Origin: UMGS1279 sp045540715
GTDB lineage: Bacteria; Bacillota; Clostridia; Oscillospirales; Acutalibacteraceae
Direction of reading: 5' to 3'
Assembly (NCBI GenBank): GCA_045540715.1
Contig: JAZQHT010000015.1
Location: 1 to 64,000 of the forward strand
DNA length: 64,000 nt
Within the stretch, counting starts at the first letter, position 1, and every line of letters starts with the position of its first letter. The notes under the pieces are model-generated. The model had not been told where the DNA came from. It ran no database searches and saw only the letters and a program-made list of their open reading frames with translations. The translations under genes and the position numbers were made by a program. Below are positions 9,454 through 16,259 of this stretch, in pieces.

Positions 9454-10047
9454 ATGTCTTACCAAACTAAACCGCTCGAAAAAGGCGATTTATATGCAGT
9501 TATTTCAACCAATATGGGTGATATTACAGTAAAACTTTTCCCAGAAGACGCTCCAAAAGCGGTTGAAAATTTTACTACCCACGCTAAAAACGAATATTAT
9601 AACGGCATAATTTTTCATAGAGTAATTAAAGATTTTATGATTCAAGGTGGCGACCCCACAGGAACAGGTCGCGGCGGCGAAAGTATTTACGGCGCACCAT
9701 TTGAAGATGAATTCACACCAAAACTTCATAATATTCGCGGTGCATTATCAATGGCAAACGCAGGACCTTGTACAAACGGCAGTCAATTCTTTATTGTTGA
9801 AGCATCGTCTTGCCCTGAAGGTATGTTAGAACAAATGGAAGAACTTGATAATTCATATCCCAAAGATTGCAGGGAAGATTATAAAAATCTTGGCGGCACA
9901 CCTTGGCTTGATTATAAGCACACCGTTTTTGGCCAGGTTGTTGACGGTATGGACACCGTTATAAGAATTGCCTCCACACACGTTGGTATGATGGACAAAC
10001 CCATTAACGATATTGAAATTTTAAAGGTTATGGTTTTGGAGTTTTAA
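9454..10047 (+). CDS. Cyclophilin-type peptidyl-prolyl isomerase
   Basis: A 197-residue cytoplasmic cyclophilin that speeds proline cis-trans isomerisation. The catalytic signature FHRVIKDFMIQGGDPTGTG begins at Phe54 (with Arg56), and ALSMANAGPCTNGSQFFI supplies the rest of the active site. There is no signal peptide. A family-typical insertion near residues 120-150 (ELDNSYPKDCREDY) occurs before TVFGQVVDGMD. AAGGAG precedes the ATG. The stop is followed one base later by the PqqD-like gene, so they share an operon. Confidence 0.95.
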   Translation: MSYQTKPLEKGDLYAVISTNMGDITVKLFPEDAPKAVENFTTHAKNEYYNGIIFHRVIKDFMIQGGDPTGTGRGGESIYGAPFEDEFTPKLHNIRGALSMANAGPCTNGSQFFIVEASSCPEGMLEQMEELDNSYPKDCREDYKNLGGTPWLDYKHTVFGQVVDGMDTVIRIASTHVGMMDKPINDIEILKVMVLEF

Positions 10048-10048
10048 T

Positions 10049-10309
10049 ATGAAAATAAAACAAGGTTATACTTTACGCGGCATTGCAGATAGCTTTGTGG
10101 TTGTTCCGACAGAAGGAGATATTAACCTAAACGGCATTATCACCTTAAACGAAAGCGGCGCCTTTTTGTTTAACTTAATGGAAAAAGAAACCACAAAAGA
10201 AGAATTAATTAAGGCAATGCTTAAAGAATATAAAATTGATGAAGCAACCGCTAAAAAAGATATTGAAATTTTTATAGAAAGGTTAAATAAAACCGGAATT
10301 GTCGAATAA
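10049..10309 (+). CDS. PqqD family protein
   Basis: An 86-residue protein with the PqqD fold pattern: a short beta-rich N-terminal part (YTLRGIADSFVVVP), the central LNESGAFLFNLMEK segment, then an amphipathic helix pair ending IERLNKTGIVE. PqqD proteins deliver peptide precursors to modification enzymes, often radical SAM proteins. Here the partner is an S26-type protease gene overlapping the 3' end, with no precursor peptide or radical SAM gene close by. Its ribosome binding site (GGAG) overlaps the end of the cyclophilin gene. Confidence 0.85.
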   Translation: MKIKQGYTLRGIADSFVVVPTEGDINLNGIITLNESGAFLFNLMEKETTKEELIKAMLKEYKIDEATAKKDIEIFIERLNKTGIVE

Positions 10310-10727
10310 TATTTCACTTTACGATATGTTGCCCGTAATTGAAGAAAAGTTAAATTCGGGCAAAACCGTTACTTTTACCCCCTTTGGAAATAGTATGAAA
10401 CCCCTTTTGCACGACGGGCGCGATATGGTAACGCTAAAAAAATTCAATACTTATAATAAATACGATATCTGCCTTTTTTTAAAAAAGGACGGCAGCTTAA
10501 CCTTGCATAGAATAATAAGCACAAAAAATGGGCTTATAGCTATGGGCGATAATACCTATAAAAAAGAAAGCGATATTACCGTACTTGCAAAGGTTATAAA
10601 TTTGCAAAGAAAGGGCAAGAATATAAATATGCAAGGCCCTTTTTATAAAACTTATAGTGTTATTTGGACAAAGCTTTATTTTTTAAGATTTTTTATTTTT
10701 AGGGTTAAAAGAAAATTATTTAAATAA
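10299..10727 (+). CDS. S24/S26-type peptidase, SipW-like
   Basis: A 142-residue protein with the nucleophile motif FTPFGNSMKPLL (Ser of NSM) and a second conserved box DICLFLKKDGSLTLHRI, then AMGDN. The LHRI box has histidine where bacterial signal peptidase I has the lysine general base, as in SipW/Sec11-type enzymes that use a Ser-His pair. No clear N-terminal membrane anchor is present; a basic hydrophobic tail (LYFLRFFIFRVKRK) may attach it to the membrane. The start is taken as TTG at 10299, overlapping the PqqD gene by 11 bp; an internal ATG at 10326 has no better ribosome binding site. Confidence 0.75.
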   Translation: MSNNISLYDMLPVIEEKLNSGKTVTFTPFGNSMKPLLHDGRDMVTLKKFNTYNKYDICLFLKKDGSLTLHRIISTKNGLIAMGDNTYKKESDITVLAKVINLQRKGKNINMQGPFYKTYSVIWTKLYFLRFFIFRVKRKLFK

Positions 10728-10743
10728 AGAAAGGAAAGTTATT

Positions 10744-11277
10744 ATGGAACTAAAAGGTACAAAAACCGAACAAAATTTAAGAACCGCATTTTCTGGAGAA
10801 AGCGAAGCAAGAAATAAATACACATATTTTGCTTCTGTTGCTAAAAAAGAGGGTTACGAACAAATTGCAGCACTCTTTTTAAAAACTGCCGATAATGAAA
10901 AAGAACACGCAAAACTATGGTTTAAAGCATTACAAGGCATTGGCGATACTAAAGCTAATTTAGAATCTGCAGCAGCAGGCGAAAATTACGAGTGGACCGA
11001 AATGTACGCTCAGTTTGCAAAAGAAGCCGAAGAAGAAGGCTTTTTAGAATTAGCCGCACAATTTAAAATGGTTGCCGCTATTGAAAAATCACACGAAGAA
11101 AGATACAGAGCATTACTAAATAACGTTGAAATGCAAAAGGTATTTGAAAAAGCCGATGCAGTTATTTGGGAATGTCGCAACTGCGGACACCTTGTTATTG
11201 GTAAAAAAGCTCCCGAGGTTTGCCCCACTTGTAAACACGCAAAAAGCTATTTTGAAGTTCACGCAGAAAACTATTAA
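10744..11277 (+). CDS. Rubrerythrin
   Basis: A 177-residue peroxide-detoxifying protein of anaerobes. The ferritin-like di-iron domain has FSGESEARNKY, DNEKEHAKLW and IEKSHEERY as its Glu/His ligand helices, and the C-terminal rubredoxin-like domain carries two Cys pairs, CRNCG and CPTCKH, at roughly residues 140-165. It reduces hydrogen peroxide with electrons from NAD(P)H through rubredoxin-type partners. AAAGGAAAG precedes the ATG. Length is slightly below the classic 190 residues but all ligands seem present. A terminator follows. Confidence 0.95.
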   Translation: MELKGTKTEQNLRTAFSGESEARNKYTYFASVAKKEGYEQIAALFLKTADNEKEHAKLWFKALQGIGDTKANLESAAAGENYEWTEMYAQFAKEAEEEGFLELAAQFKMVAAIEKSHEERYRALLNNVEMQKVFEKADAVIWECRNCGHLVIGKKAPEVCPTCKHAKSYFEVHAENY

Positions 11278-11282
11278 AAAAC

Positions 11283-11310
11283 AAGCACCCAACTTAAACG
11301 TTGGGTGCTT
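11283..11310. terminator. Terminator after rubrerythrin; part of left 34-nt repeat
   Basis: An 11-bp stem (AAGCACCCAAC / GTTGGGTGCTT) with a 6-nt loop and TTTTGTT follows the rubrerythrin gene; it can also serve the convergent gene at 11327. Confidence 0.9.
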
Positions 11311-11318
11311 TTGTTATG
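11285..11318 (+). repeat. Left copy of 34-nt direct repeat bounding an island
   Basis: This 34-nt stretch, comprising the terminator hairpin and ten bases beyond it, recurs at 15970-16003 with one mismatch (C versus G at the end of the loop). Between the copies lie only accessory genes. Confidence 0.8.
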
Positions 11319-11326
11319 CTTATGTT

Positions 11327-12325
11327 TTATATGGCTTTGCTTATATTTTGCCATAATTCTTGGTTCTTTTTACTTGTGGGCTTATAACCTTGCCATTTTT
11401 TAGTGTCGTGCCCGTGCTCTATAAACTGTATAAAACAATTAACAATATCTGCTATTTGATTATTAAAATCTGAGTCGTTAGGATCACCTGGGTAAACTAT
11501 CGGTGGGTTATAGCAAACACTGGTGTAAGTTTGTGTTCCGTTTTCTAATGTTTTAGGAATTGTATTTACACCACCTGGATTTTTTTGCTCATCGTAATCG
11601 TTGTCATTTTGAGTATAGCAAATTTCAAATTCTTTATTAGCGTTATAGTTGAGCTTTTCGCGGTTGTTACCAAAAGTGGTTTTATGAAACTGAATTTTAC
11701 GCATTGTGCAACCAACAACACCTTTGTTACAAGTGTAACGCATAAAGTTGATAGTATAGTCGGCTTCATTAAATCTAACTAAAACATATTTATATATATC
11801 AACCGTTTGCGGAATATCGTTTTGCATATTTACGTCAACTGCGGCTCGTATATTATCTAGTCTTGTAAAACCGCCTTTACCGCAGTTGTTCAACAAACAT
11901 TTTTGCTCATTTTCAAGGTTTTTTGCTTGCTTAGCAGAGCATAATATGAAGCCGTATGTATATTGGGAATTTTCAAATTTATTAATTATTTCTTCTCTAA
12001 CTTTTGAAAATTCATCGGCTAGTTTCTCGCATTCAACAGCACATTTAGGGAAAATATGAAAATTCATGGAATCTTCATCAAACACAACACCGGCACAATC
12101 GAGATATGTTCCATCTTCGTCTTCAGGCACTCCACCGATAATTGTAGAAATATGGCCGTTCAAAATATGTCCTTTTTTAATTTTTCCACCATCATAGAGC
12201 GTACTGTTTTTTTGAATAATGTCGGTTGTATTAAATAAATATTGTTGTTCCTTTTTAAAATTGTCTTTTCTCGTTTTTAATTCTCCAAGATATTCATTTA
12301 TTACCTTATTTATGTCTTCACTCAT
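11327..12325 (-). CDS. Hypothetical protein
   Basis: I do not recognise this 332-residue protein. It has no signal peptide or membrane segment. It starts with a charged, coiled-coil-like helix (residues 1-40), continues with a mixed domain rich in cysteine (about a dozen residues, e.g. CAVECEKL and CLLNNCGKGG), and ends with a Trp-containing tail. AAGGAG precedes the ATG, and the gap to the upstream gene (start 12900) is only 11 bp, so the two form an operon transcribed toward the rubrerythrin terminator. It lies inside the repeat-bounded island. Confidence 0.7.
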   Translation of the reverse strand: MSEDINKVINEYLGELKTRKDNFKKEQQYLFNTTDIIQKNSTLYDGGKIKKGHILNGHISTIIGGVPEDEDGTYLDCAGVVFDEDSMNFHIFPKCAVECEKLADEFSKVREEIINKFENSQYTYGFILCSAKQAKNLENEQKCLLNNCGKGGFTRLDNIRAAVDVNMQNDIPQTVDIYKYVLVRFNEADYTINFMRYTCNKGVVGCTMRKIQFHKTTFGNNREKLNYNANKEFEICYTQNDNDYDEQKNPGGVNTIPKTLENGTQTYTSVCYNPPIVYPGDPNDSDFNNQIADIVNCFIQFIEHGHDTKKWQGYKPTSKKNQELWQNISKAI

Positions 12326-12336
12326 TTTTATTCTCC

Positions 12337-12900
12337 TTAATAATTATAATATTCTCGTTGATTTTTAATTAGGGCGGTGCGGCGTGCTTTATTTTGTTTT
12401 TCTTCAATTAAAAATTTCTTTTTGTCAACCGGACTCATGCCACGTCTTATGGCCTGGCTTTTATGAAAATAATTTTTATTAGAAATCTGTTGTTTTACCT
12501 TTAAAATAAGTTCTTTTTTTGTGTCTTCATCAAGATCTTCGTTTTTTTCTATGCTTTTTATTATGTTGTCAACCTCCCAAGACCTAAAAGGTTGATTATA
12601 ATAAAGGTTACATATAAATTCGCGATTTTTTTCGTTTTCTTCACCGTAGCCGTCGTAAACAATAACCCAGTTTTTTTTGGGTAAGGGGTTGCCGTCTAAA
12701 TCGGTGTTTAAAAGGTTAGCTAGTTTTTTAATAAGTTCGCGCTTGTTTCTGCGTTTCGAATTTTTAGTTCCAAAAAAATCGGGGTACCCCATTTGTTTAA
12801 AATAGTAATCAATAAGGGGCATTGAGGTTGGATTGTTTTTATCGGTATATTTTTTAAGATATTCCAATAGCCTTAATGCTTTTTCCATTTCGGTAGCCAC
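12337..12900 (-). CDS. Hypothetical protein with WYL-regulator-like N-terminal region
   Basis: A 187-residue, very basic protein. The opening EKALRLLEYLKKYTDKNNPTS, and the later segment SWEVDNIIKSIEKNEDLDEDTKKEL, resemble the winged-helix start and the linker helices of Clostridial WYL-domain regulators, but no WYL domain follows and the recognition-helix region is changed to a basic KNSKRRNKRELIKKL stretch. DNA or RNA binding is plausible, not shown. The GTG start is supported by AAGGAGGG five bases upstream. A perfect palindrome in the divergent upstream region (12976-12996) could be its operator. It forms an operon with the gene at 11327. Confidence 0.65.
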   Translation of the reverse strand: MATEMEKALRLLEYLKKYTDKNNPTSMPLIDYYFKQMGYPDFFGTKNSKRRNKRELIKKLANLLNTDLDGNPLPKKNWVIVYDGYGEENEKNREFICNLYYNQPFRSWEVDNIIKSIEKNEDLDEDTKKELILKVKQQISNKNYFHKSQAIRRGMSPVDKKKFLIEEKQNKARRTALIKNQREYYNY

Positions 12901-12975
12901 AAAAACCCTCCTTCTTTCTCTTTATACTTATAATATAACACCAAAACTCTTGCAAATCAATGTTTTTGCCGTAAA

Positions 12976-12996
12976 TTGATACATATTTTGTATCAA
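12976..12996. promoter_or_regulatory. 21-bp palindrome, candidate operator
   Basis: Perfect inverted repeat with 8-bp arms TTGATACA / TGTATCAA and a 5-bp centre, in the 149-bp gap between divergent genes starting at 12900 (-) and 13050 (+). Its AT-rich dyad form and position fit a repressor or autoregulator site. Confidence 0.5.
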
Positions 12997-13049
12997 TAAA
13001 AAGTTGTTTAATAATAGGGAGGCATAAAAAACAAGAAATGAGGTGCTAT

Positions 13050-13379
13050 ATGAAAGACTTAAAAAATTACCGGTTGCTGCCATTAACCTTTGAAGAATTT
13101 GCAGCCTTAAACGGATGGTCCGAAAGGGAGCAAAGCGACTCACTCGCCCCCACTTGCAAACTGTTCTATGAAAGAGCGGCGGTGCTAATCAACCAAAATC
13201 GGTTGTTAACCGCAAAGCAAAACGCGGCTAAAAATCGGCCCTTTGTGGTGCTTTGTTGCACGGCTCGGCGATTCGTTTTAAACCGCAAATGCGCCAAGCT
13301 TTTGCGCGAGCTTTTCCGCTTAGAAAACCGCGAAGGCGTTCACCTGGGGTTCATCGTTGACCTGTTTATCGCTAACTAA
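13050..13379 (+). CDS. Hypothetical protein, GC-rich gene
   Basis: A 109-residue soluble protein I do not recognise. It is rich in Arg, Leu and Cys. The segment PLTFEEFAALNGWSEREQSDS could be a small helical domain. The start at 13050 is chosen because GAGGTG stands five bases before it; an ATG four codons earlier overlaps that site. Base composition is clearly higher in G+C than the flanking genes, with codons such as GCC, CGG and CTG that are rare elsewhere, which suggests later acquisition. It forms an operon with the next gene (14-bp gap with AGGAGG). Confidence 0.6.
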   Translation: MKDLKNYRLLPLTFEEFAALNGWSEREQSDSLAPTCKLFYERAAVLINQNRLLTAKQNAAKNRPFVVLCCTARRFVLNRKCAKLLRELFRLENREGVHLGFIVDLFIAN

Positions 13380-13393
13380 AAGGAGGAATTTTT

Positions 13394-13990
13394 ATGACAG
13401 AAGCTTTAAATCTACATTGTAATCCCGATTGCGTTTTGGCGTATGCGAATTTTAATCGGCTTTGCGCGCAAGCGGTTTATACGCAGTTTATGGCGCTTAT
13501 TGGCGAATACGCCGAAAGCGGCGGCTATACCAAAGCGCCGGATGGCGGCAGCGGGCTGCTTTATTACCGCAAAAAGGTGGACCGCATTGAAATTTTGATT
13601 AACCAAATTTACGAAAACGAGGGTTTAAGTTCGGCCTTGCGCCAAATTGCAAGGGCATTTCGCAATATGGTTTGTTCTTATGATTTTCCGGGTGTGCCAA
13701 GTGGTTGGTATAAAATAAACCCGGTTTTAAGGTTTTATACGCCGCCGTTTTACGCTATGAAAACCGACTACAAAACCTACGAGGAGATTAAAAACGGCAA
13801 TTCAAAAATTGCCTTCGATTACTATCCGCGTCCATCTGAACTAGAAGATTGTAACAAGTACTTTACACACCTTGAGTGTATAAATAAGGCGGGTAATTAC
13901 CGTTATACCGAAGACGAGTTCTTTCAAATGGAACTTTGCAACACCGTAAAAACCATTTTCCACTATATTAATAAACAATATTGCGCTTAG
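13394..13990 (+). CDS. Hypothetical protein, GC-rich gene
   Basis: A 198-residue protein without signal peptide or membrane segment and without a family I recognise. The first 110 residues look helical (CAQAVYTQFMALIGEYAES, LSSALRQIARAFRNM); the rest contains many Tyr/Phe/Pro. AAAGGAGGAA precedes the ATG. The first half of the gene is far richer in G+C than the window average, like its upstream neighbour, so the pair probably came from a different genome. A phosphoesterase gene follows after 13 bp, so the transcript may continue. Confidence 0.65.
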   Translation: MTEALNLHCNPDCVLAYANFNRLCAQAVYTQFMALIGEYAESGGYTKAPDGGSGLLYYRKKVDRIEILINQIYENEGLSSALRQIARAFRNMVCSYDFPGVPSGWYKINPVLRFYTPPFYAMKTDYKTYEEIKNGNSKIAFDYYPRPSELEDCNKYFTHLECINKAGNYRYTEDEFFQMELCNTVKTIFHYINKQYCA

Positions 13991-14003
13991 GAGGTAAAAA
14001 TAT

Positions 14004-14693
14004 ATGAAAATATACGCAATTTCTGATATACACGGCTATTTACAAGAGTTTGAAGAAGCGCTCGCAAAAATTGATTTATCGGGCGATAATAAGTTGATTC
14101 TTTTGGGCGATTATATACACGGCCCCAGTAGTTACGGGGTACTCGACAGAATTATTGGCTTGCAAAACCAATACGGAACCGAAAAGGTGGTGGCCCTTTT
14201 GGGTAACCACGAAGAGATGGCGCTCGGTGGACAGTGGCCCATAAATACCGACGTGTTTTATTATGATACCGAAGAAACCAACGAAGAAAAAGAAGAAAAA
14301 TTTTTAAGTTGGATGTCCAATTTGCCCCTATACTATGAAATTGGCAATGCAATTTTTGTGCACGCTGGCATTGACGAAGAGGCCGCCGCAGCGGGCTGTT
14401 TTGAATATGGCACAAGCGAAGAATTTTTCACAAGTAAATTTCCTGCCGAAGTTGGCAAAATTGAAGGCTTTGATAAGAAAATTGTTGCCGGGCACGTGGG
14501 TACGCATAATATCGCAGAAGATCCGCGCTATCACGATATTTACTTTGACGGCTTTAACCATTATTATATAGATGGTACAGTACAACAAAGCGGAGAAATT
14601 CCTGTTATTATGTACGATATGGATAACGATAAATTTTACCGCGTAACCGATAGCGGCGCTTGGCTTATTTTGCCGTATCACGAAGAAAATTAA
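14004..14693 (+). CDS. Calcineurin-like metallophosphoesterase
   Basis: A 229-residue protein with the PPP-type metallophosphatase motifs in order: ISDIHG near the N-terminus, LLGDYIHG (altered from GDxVDRG, the Arg being replaced), LLGNHEE, FVHAG and VAGHV. These bind two metal ions and cleave phosphoester bonds. A protein phosphatase, or a nucleotide or RNA phosphoesterase, are all possible. AGGAGGT precedes the ATG. It is the only gene of obvious enzyme class in this island, and the next two genes follow closely in the same direction. Confidence 0.85.
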   Translation: MKIYAISDIHGYLQEFEEALAKIDLSGDNKLILLGDYIHGPSSYGVLDRIIGLQNQYGTEKVVALLGNHEEMALGGQWPINTDVFYYDTEETNEEKEEKFLSWMSNLPLYYEIGNAIFVHAGIDEEAAAAGCFEYGTSEEFFTSKFPAEVGKIEGFDKKIVAGHVGTHNIAEDPRYHDIYFDGFNHYYIDGTVQQSGEIPVIMYDMDNDKFYRVTDSGAWLILPYHEEN

Positions 14694-14707
14694 AGGGGAG
14701 CTAAATT

Positions 14708-15091
14708 GTGATAATATTAAAAAATGATAAAAAAGGCATGCAATTACTTTCTCAAGACGTAGTAGAATGCTTAGAAAGTATAGATTCCTTTTCAATAGAC
14801 GGCAAATATATAAACCCCAATATAATAGAAGGCAGAATGTCTAATAATCAAGTAACAGAATTTAAAAAATGCTATTTTGGACTTTTTATAAAAAAGCATA
14901 TAAAATGGTGGTCAACAAGAAAAATAATAAAAGAATTAAAGCCGTTACATAGCTTTATTGTTTCTATATATAGAAACGGCACACCTTCTTATCGTTTTGA
15001 AAGTAAGCGTGTGGACGATAAAGTAACCGACAAATATATTTTAAAGCAATTTGCACTTGCATTTAAAATGAAAATAAAGGAGATGCTATAG
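14708..15091 (+). CDS. Hypothetical protein
   Basis: A 127-residue soluble, lysine-rich protein of no family known to me. The middle contains FIKKHIKWWSTRKIIKELKPLHSF, split here by prediction into a basic helix with two tryptophans; the end is another helix (FALAFKMKIKEML). The GTG start has AAAGGGGAG upstream. Its stop overlaps the start of the cREC-like gene by one base, so the two products are translationally coupled and may act together. Confidence 0.6.
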   Translation: MIILKNDKKGMQLLSQDVVECLESIDSFSIDGKYINPNIIEGRMSNNQVTEFKKCYFGLFIKKHIKWWSTRKIIKELKPLHSFIVSIYRNGTPSYRFESKRVDDKVTDKYILKQFALAFKMKIKEML

Positions 15092-15390
15092 TGAAACTTT
15101 TTGTTGATGATTCGCGCGATTTTCCTCGTGGATTTGAGTGTTGCAGAGATTATGAAACAGCTATTACGCTGTTATCTTTATTTGAGTTTGAGTATATTTC
15201 TTTAGATTATTCTTTGGGGGTTGACTGCAAAAACGGGTTAGATATTTTGGTTTGGATGAAACAAAATAACATATTTGTAAATCGGATAAATATTCACTCT
15301 AATCATATTTTTGGTAAAGAAAAAATGCTGAGCTACTGCGAAGAAAATTTTAAAGATTCCAAAATCACAGCAAAAACCTTACCAAAATAG
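15091..15390 (+). CDS. Cyclic-phosphate-processing receiver-like (cREC) protein
   Basis: A 99-residue single-domain protein matching the cREC pattern, a receiver-domain relative: FVDDSRDFP at the N-terminus (acidic pair plus Arg), ISLDYSLG in the middle (SLDHDLG in most relatives, so the His is Tyr here), NGLDILVWM, and NIHSNHIFGKEKM at the end. In the literature the family is proposed to process cyclic phosphates in RNA or nucleotide conflict systems. The GTG start has AAAGGAG upstream and overlaps the previous stop. Assignment rests on four motifs in the right order. Confidence 0.7.
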   Translation: MKLFVDDSRDFPRGFECCRDYETAITLLSLFEFEYISLDYSLGVDCKNGLDILVWMKQNNIFVNRINIHSNHIFGKEKMLSYCEENFKDSKITAKTLPK

Positions 15391-15404
15391 AAAGGATGAT
15401 AACA

Positions 15405-15953
15405 ATGAAATTTTATGAATTACGAAATCAAATTTCGGGGATTTCGCGTCTTTCAATTTGCGATAAGAAGACTTTAGGGTATAAAAATTTTATAACTATA
15501 AACGACGTTCCAAAAGAATATGACGATTTGTTTGTTTGTGGTATTGGAATTACAAAAAGTGAGTTTCACAAAGAAAATGAAGATTTAGAGTTACCGCACT
15601 GTATTGAAATAATTGTGTCAAAAGACGAGTTAAAAAATACTGATAACAAAAGCCTAAAAAATGCCTCGTATCTTCAATACTTACCAAAAGAAAAATGTTG
15701 GGCAATTAGCACTAAAAACGGTTTAGAAAAAGGGTGCTTGGGATACGTTTTAGGAGAAATGGTTTTGGGTGGACTAATTTATAGATATAGATGTGGCGAA
15801 AGCATGCACGAAAATCACTCGCACGATTTTGAAGGTGTATTAAAGCAACTTGTAAAAGACCCAAAACTTTTCTCGATTTCGGGCTTTGAAGATGATTACA
15901 GCGAACAAGAACGACAGTTTTTAAGCGCAGTTCAAAATCATTTATTAAAATAA
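15405..15953 (+). CDS. Hypothetical protein
   Basis: A 182-residue soluble protein that I do not recognise. It has a central Trp/Cys-containing stretch (LPKEKCWAISTKNG), a glycine-rich helix (GYVLGEMVLGGLIYRY) and a His cluster (CGESMHENHSHDF) that might bind metal. The start at 15405 is chosen over ATG at 15396 because AAAGGA would overlap the latter. It is the last gene of the run starting at 13050 or 14004 and is followed by a terminator. Confidence 0.6.
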   Translation: MKFYELRNQISGISRLSICDKKTLGYKNFITINDVPKEYDDLFVCGIGITKSEFHKENEDLELPHCIEIIVSKDELKNTDNKSLKNASYLQYLPKEKCWAISTKNGLEKGCLGYVLGEMVLGGLIYRYRCGESMHENHSHDFEGVLKQLVKDPKLFSISGFEDDYSEQERQFLSAVQNHLLK

Positions 15954-15969
15954 GTAGTCAATAAAATAT

Positions 15970-16003
15970 GCACCCAACTTAAAGGTTGGGTGCTTTTGTT
16001 ATG
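15970..16003 (+). repeat. Right copy of 34-nt direct repeat (contains terminator)
   Basis: Matches 11285-11318 in 33 of 34 positions. The first 24 bases form a 9-bp stem (GCACCCAAC / GTTGGGTGC) with a 6-nt loop and a T-rich tail, ending the gene run of the island. Confidence 0.8.
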
Positions 16004-16083
16004 GTAACTATGCCTTAAAAGACATATTTTTGCACAAAAAATTATTAAAAGCAAAAAATCATAAATTTAAAAATTTAAAATTC

Positions 16084-16116
16084 AAGGGAGACGAATTTTT
16101 AATAATCGTCTCCCTT
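16084..16116. terminator. Terminator-like hairpin without an upstream gene
   Basis: A perfect 11-bp stem (AAGGGAGACGA / TCGTCTCCCTT, 11-nt loop) followed by TTTTAT. The previous gene already has its own terminator 90 bp earlier, so this may end a short RNA or act as backup. Confidence 0.65.
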
Positions 16117-16137
16117 TTATATTGCTTTAACACATAA

Positions 16138-16154
16138 TTCTACTAATAGTAGAA
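16138..16154. promoter_or_regulatory. 17-bp palindrome, candidate operator
   Basis: Perfect dyad with arms TTCTACT / AGTAGAA and a 3-bp centre, 13 bp upstream of the -35 element of the HTH-kinase gene; a likely site for that HTH protein or a local regulator. Confidence 0.45.
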
Positions 16155-16167
16155 ATATAAAATATAT

Positions 16168-16195
16168 TTGCAAAAATTCTATCGCTTGTTATAAT
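16168..16195 (+). promoter_or_regulatory. Promoter of the HTH-kinase/aldolase operon
   Basis: TTGCAA (16168-16173) and a perfect TATAAT (16190-16195) with a 16-bp spacer, 64 bp before the start codon. Confidence 0.7.
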
Positions 16196-16259
16196 AGTAA
16201 GTAGGTTGAAATGCAAATTCAGTAAAAATATAATTAAATTATGAAACGGAGGTTGGCTT

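Larger units (their letters stand above)
15954..16259. other. 306-bp intergenic region
   Basis: It holds the right repeat/terminator (15970-16003), an 80-bp AT-rich stretch with no supported gene, a second terminator-like hairpin (16084-16116), a palindrome (16138-16154) and a promoter (16168-16195). Confidence 0.7.

Noticed and set aside
14328..14795. Minus-strand 155-codon frame opposite the metallophosphoesterase
   Set aside because: Phosphoesterase motifs on the plus strand are clear, so this is a shadow.
11285..16003. Integrative element with integrase between the 34-nt repeats
   Set aside because: No recombinase, transposase or relaxase gene is present, so only a repeat-bounded island is claimed.
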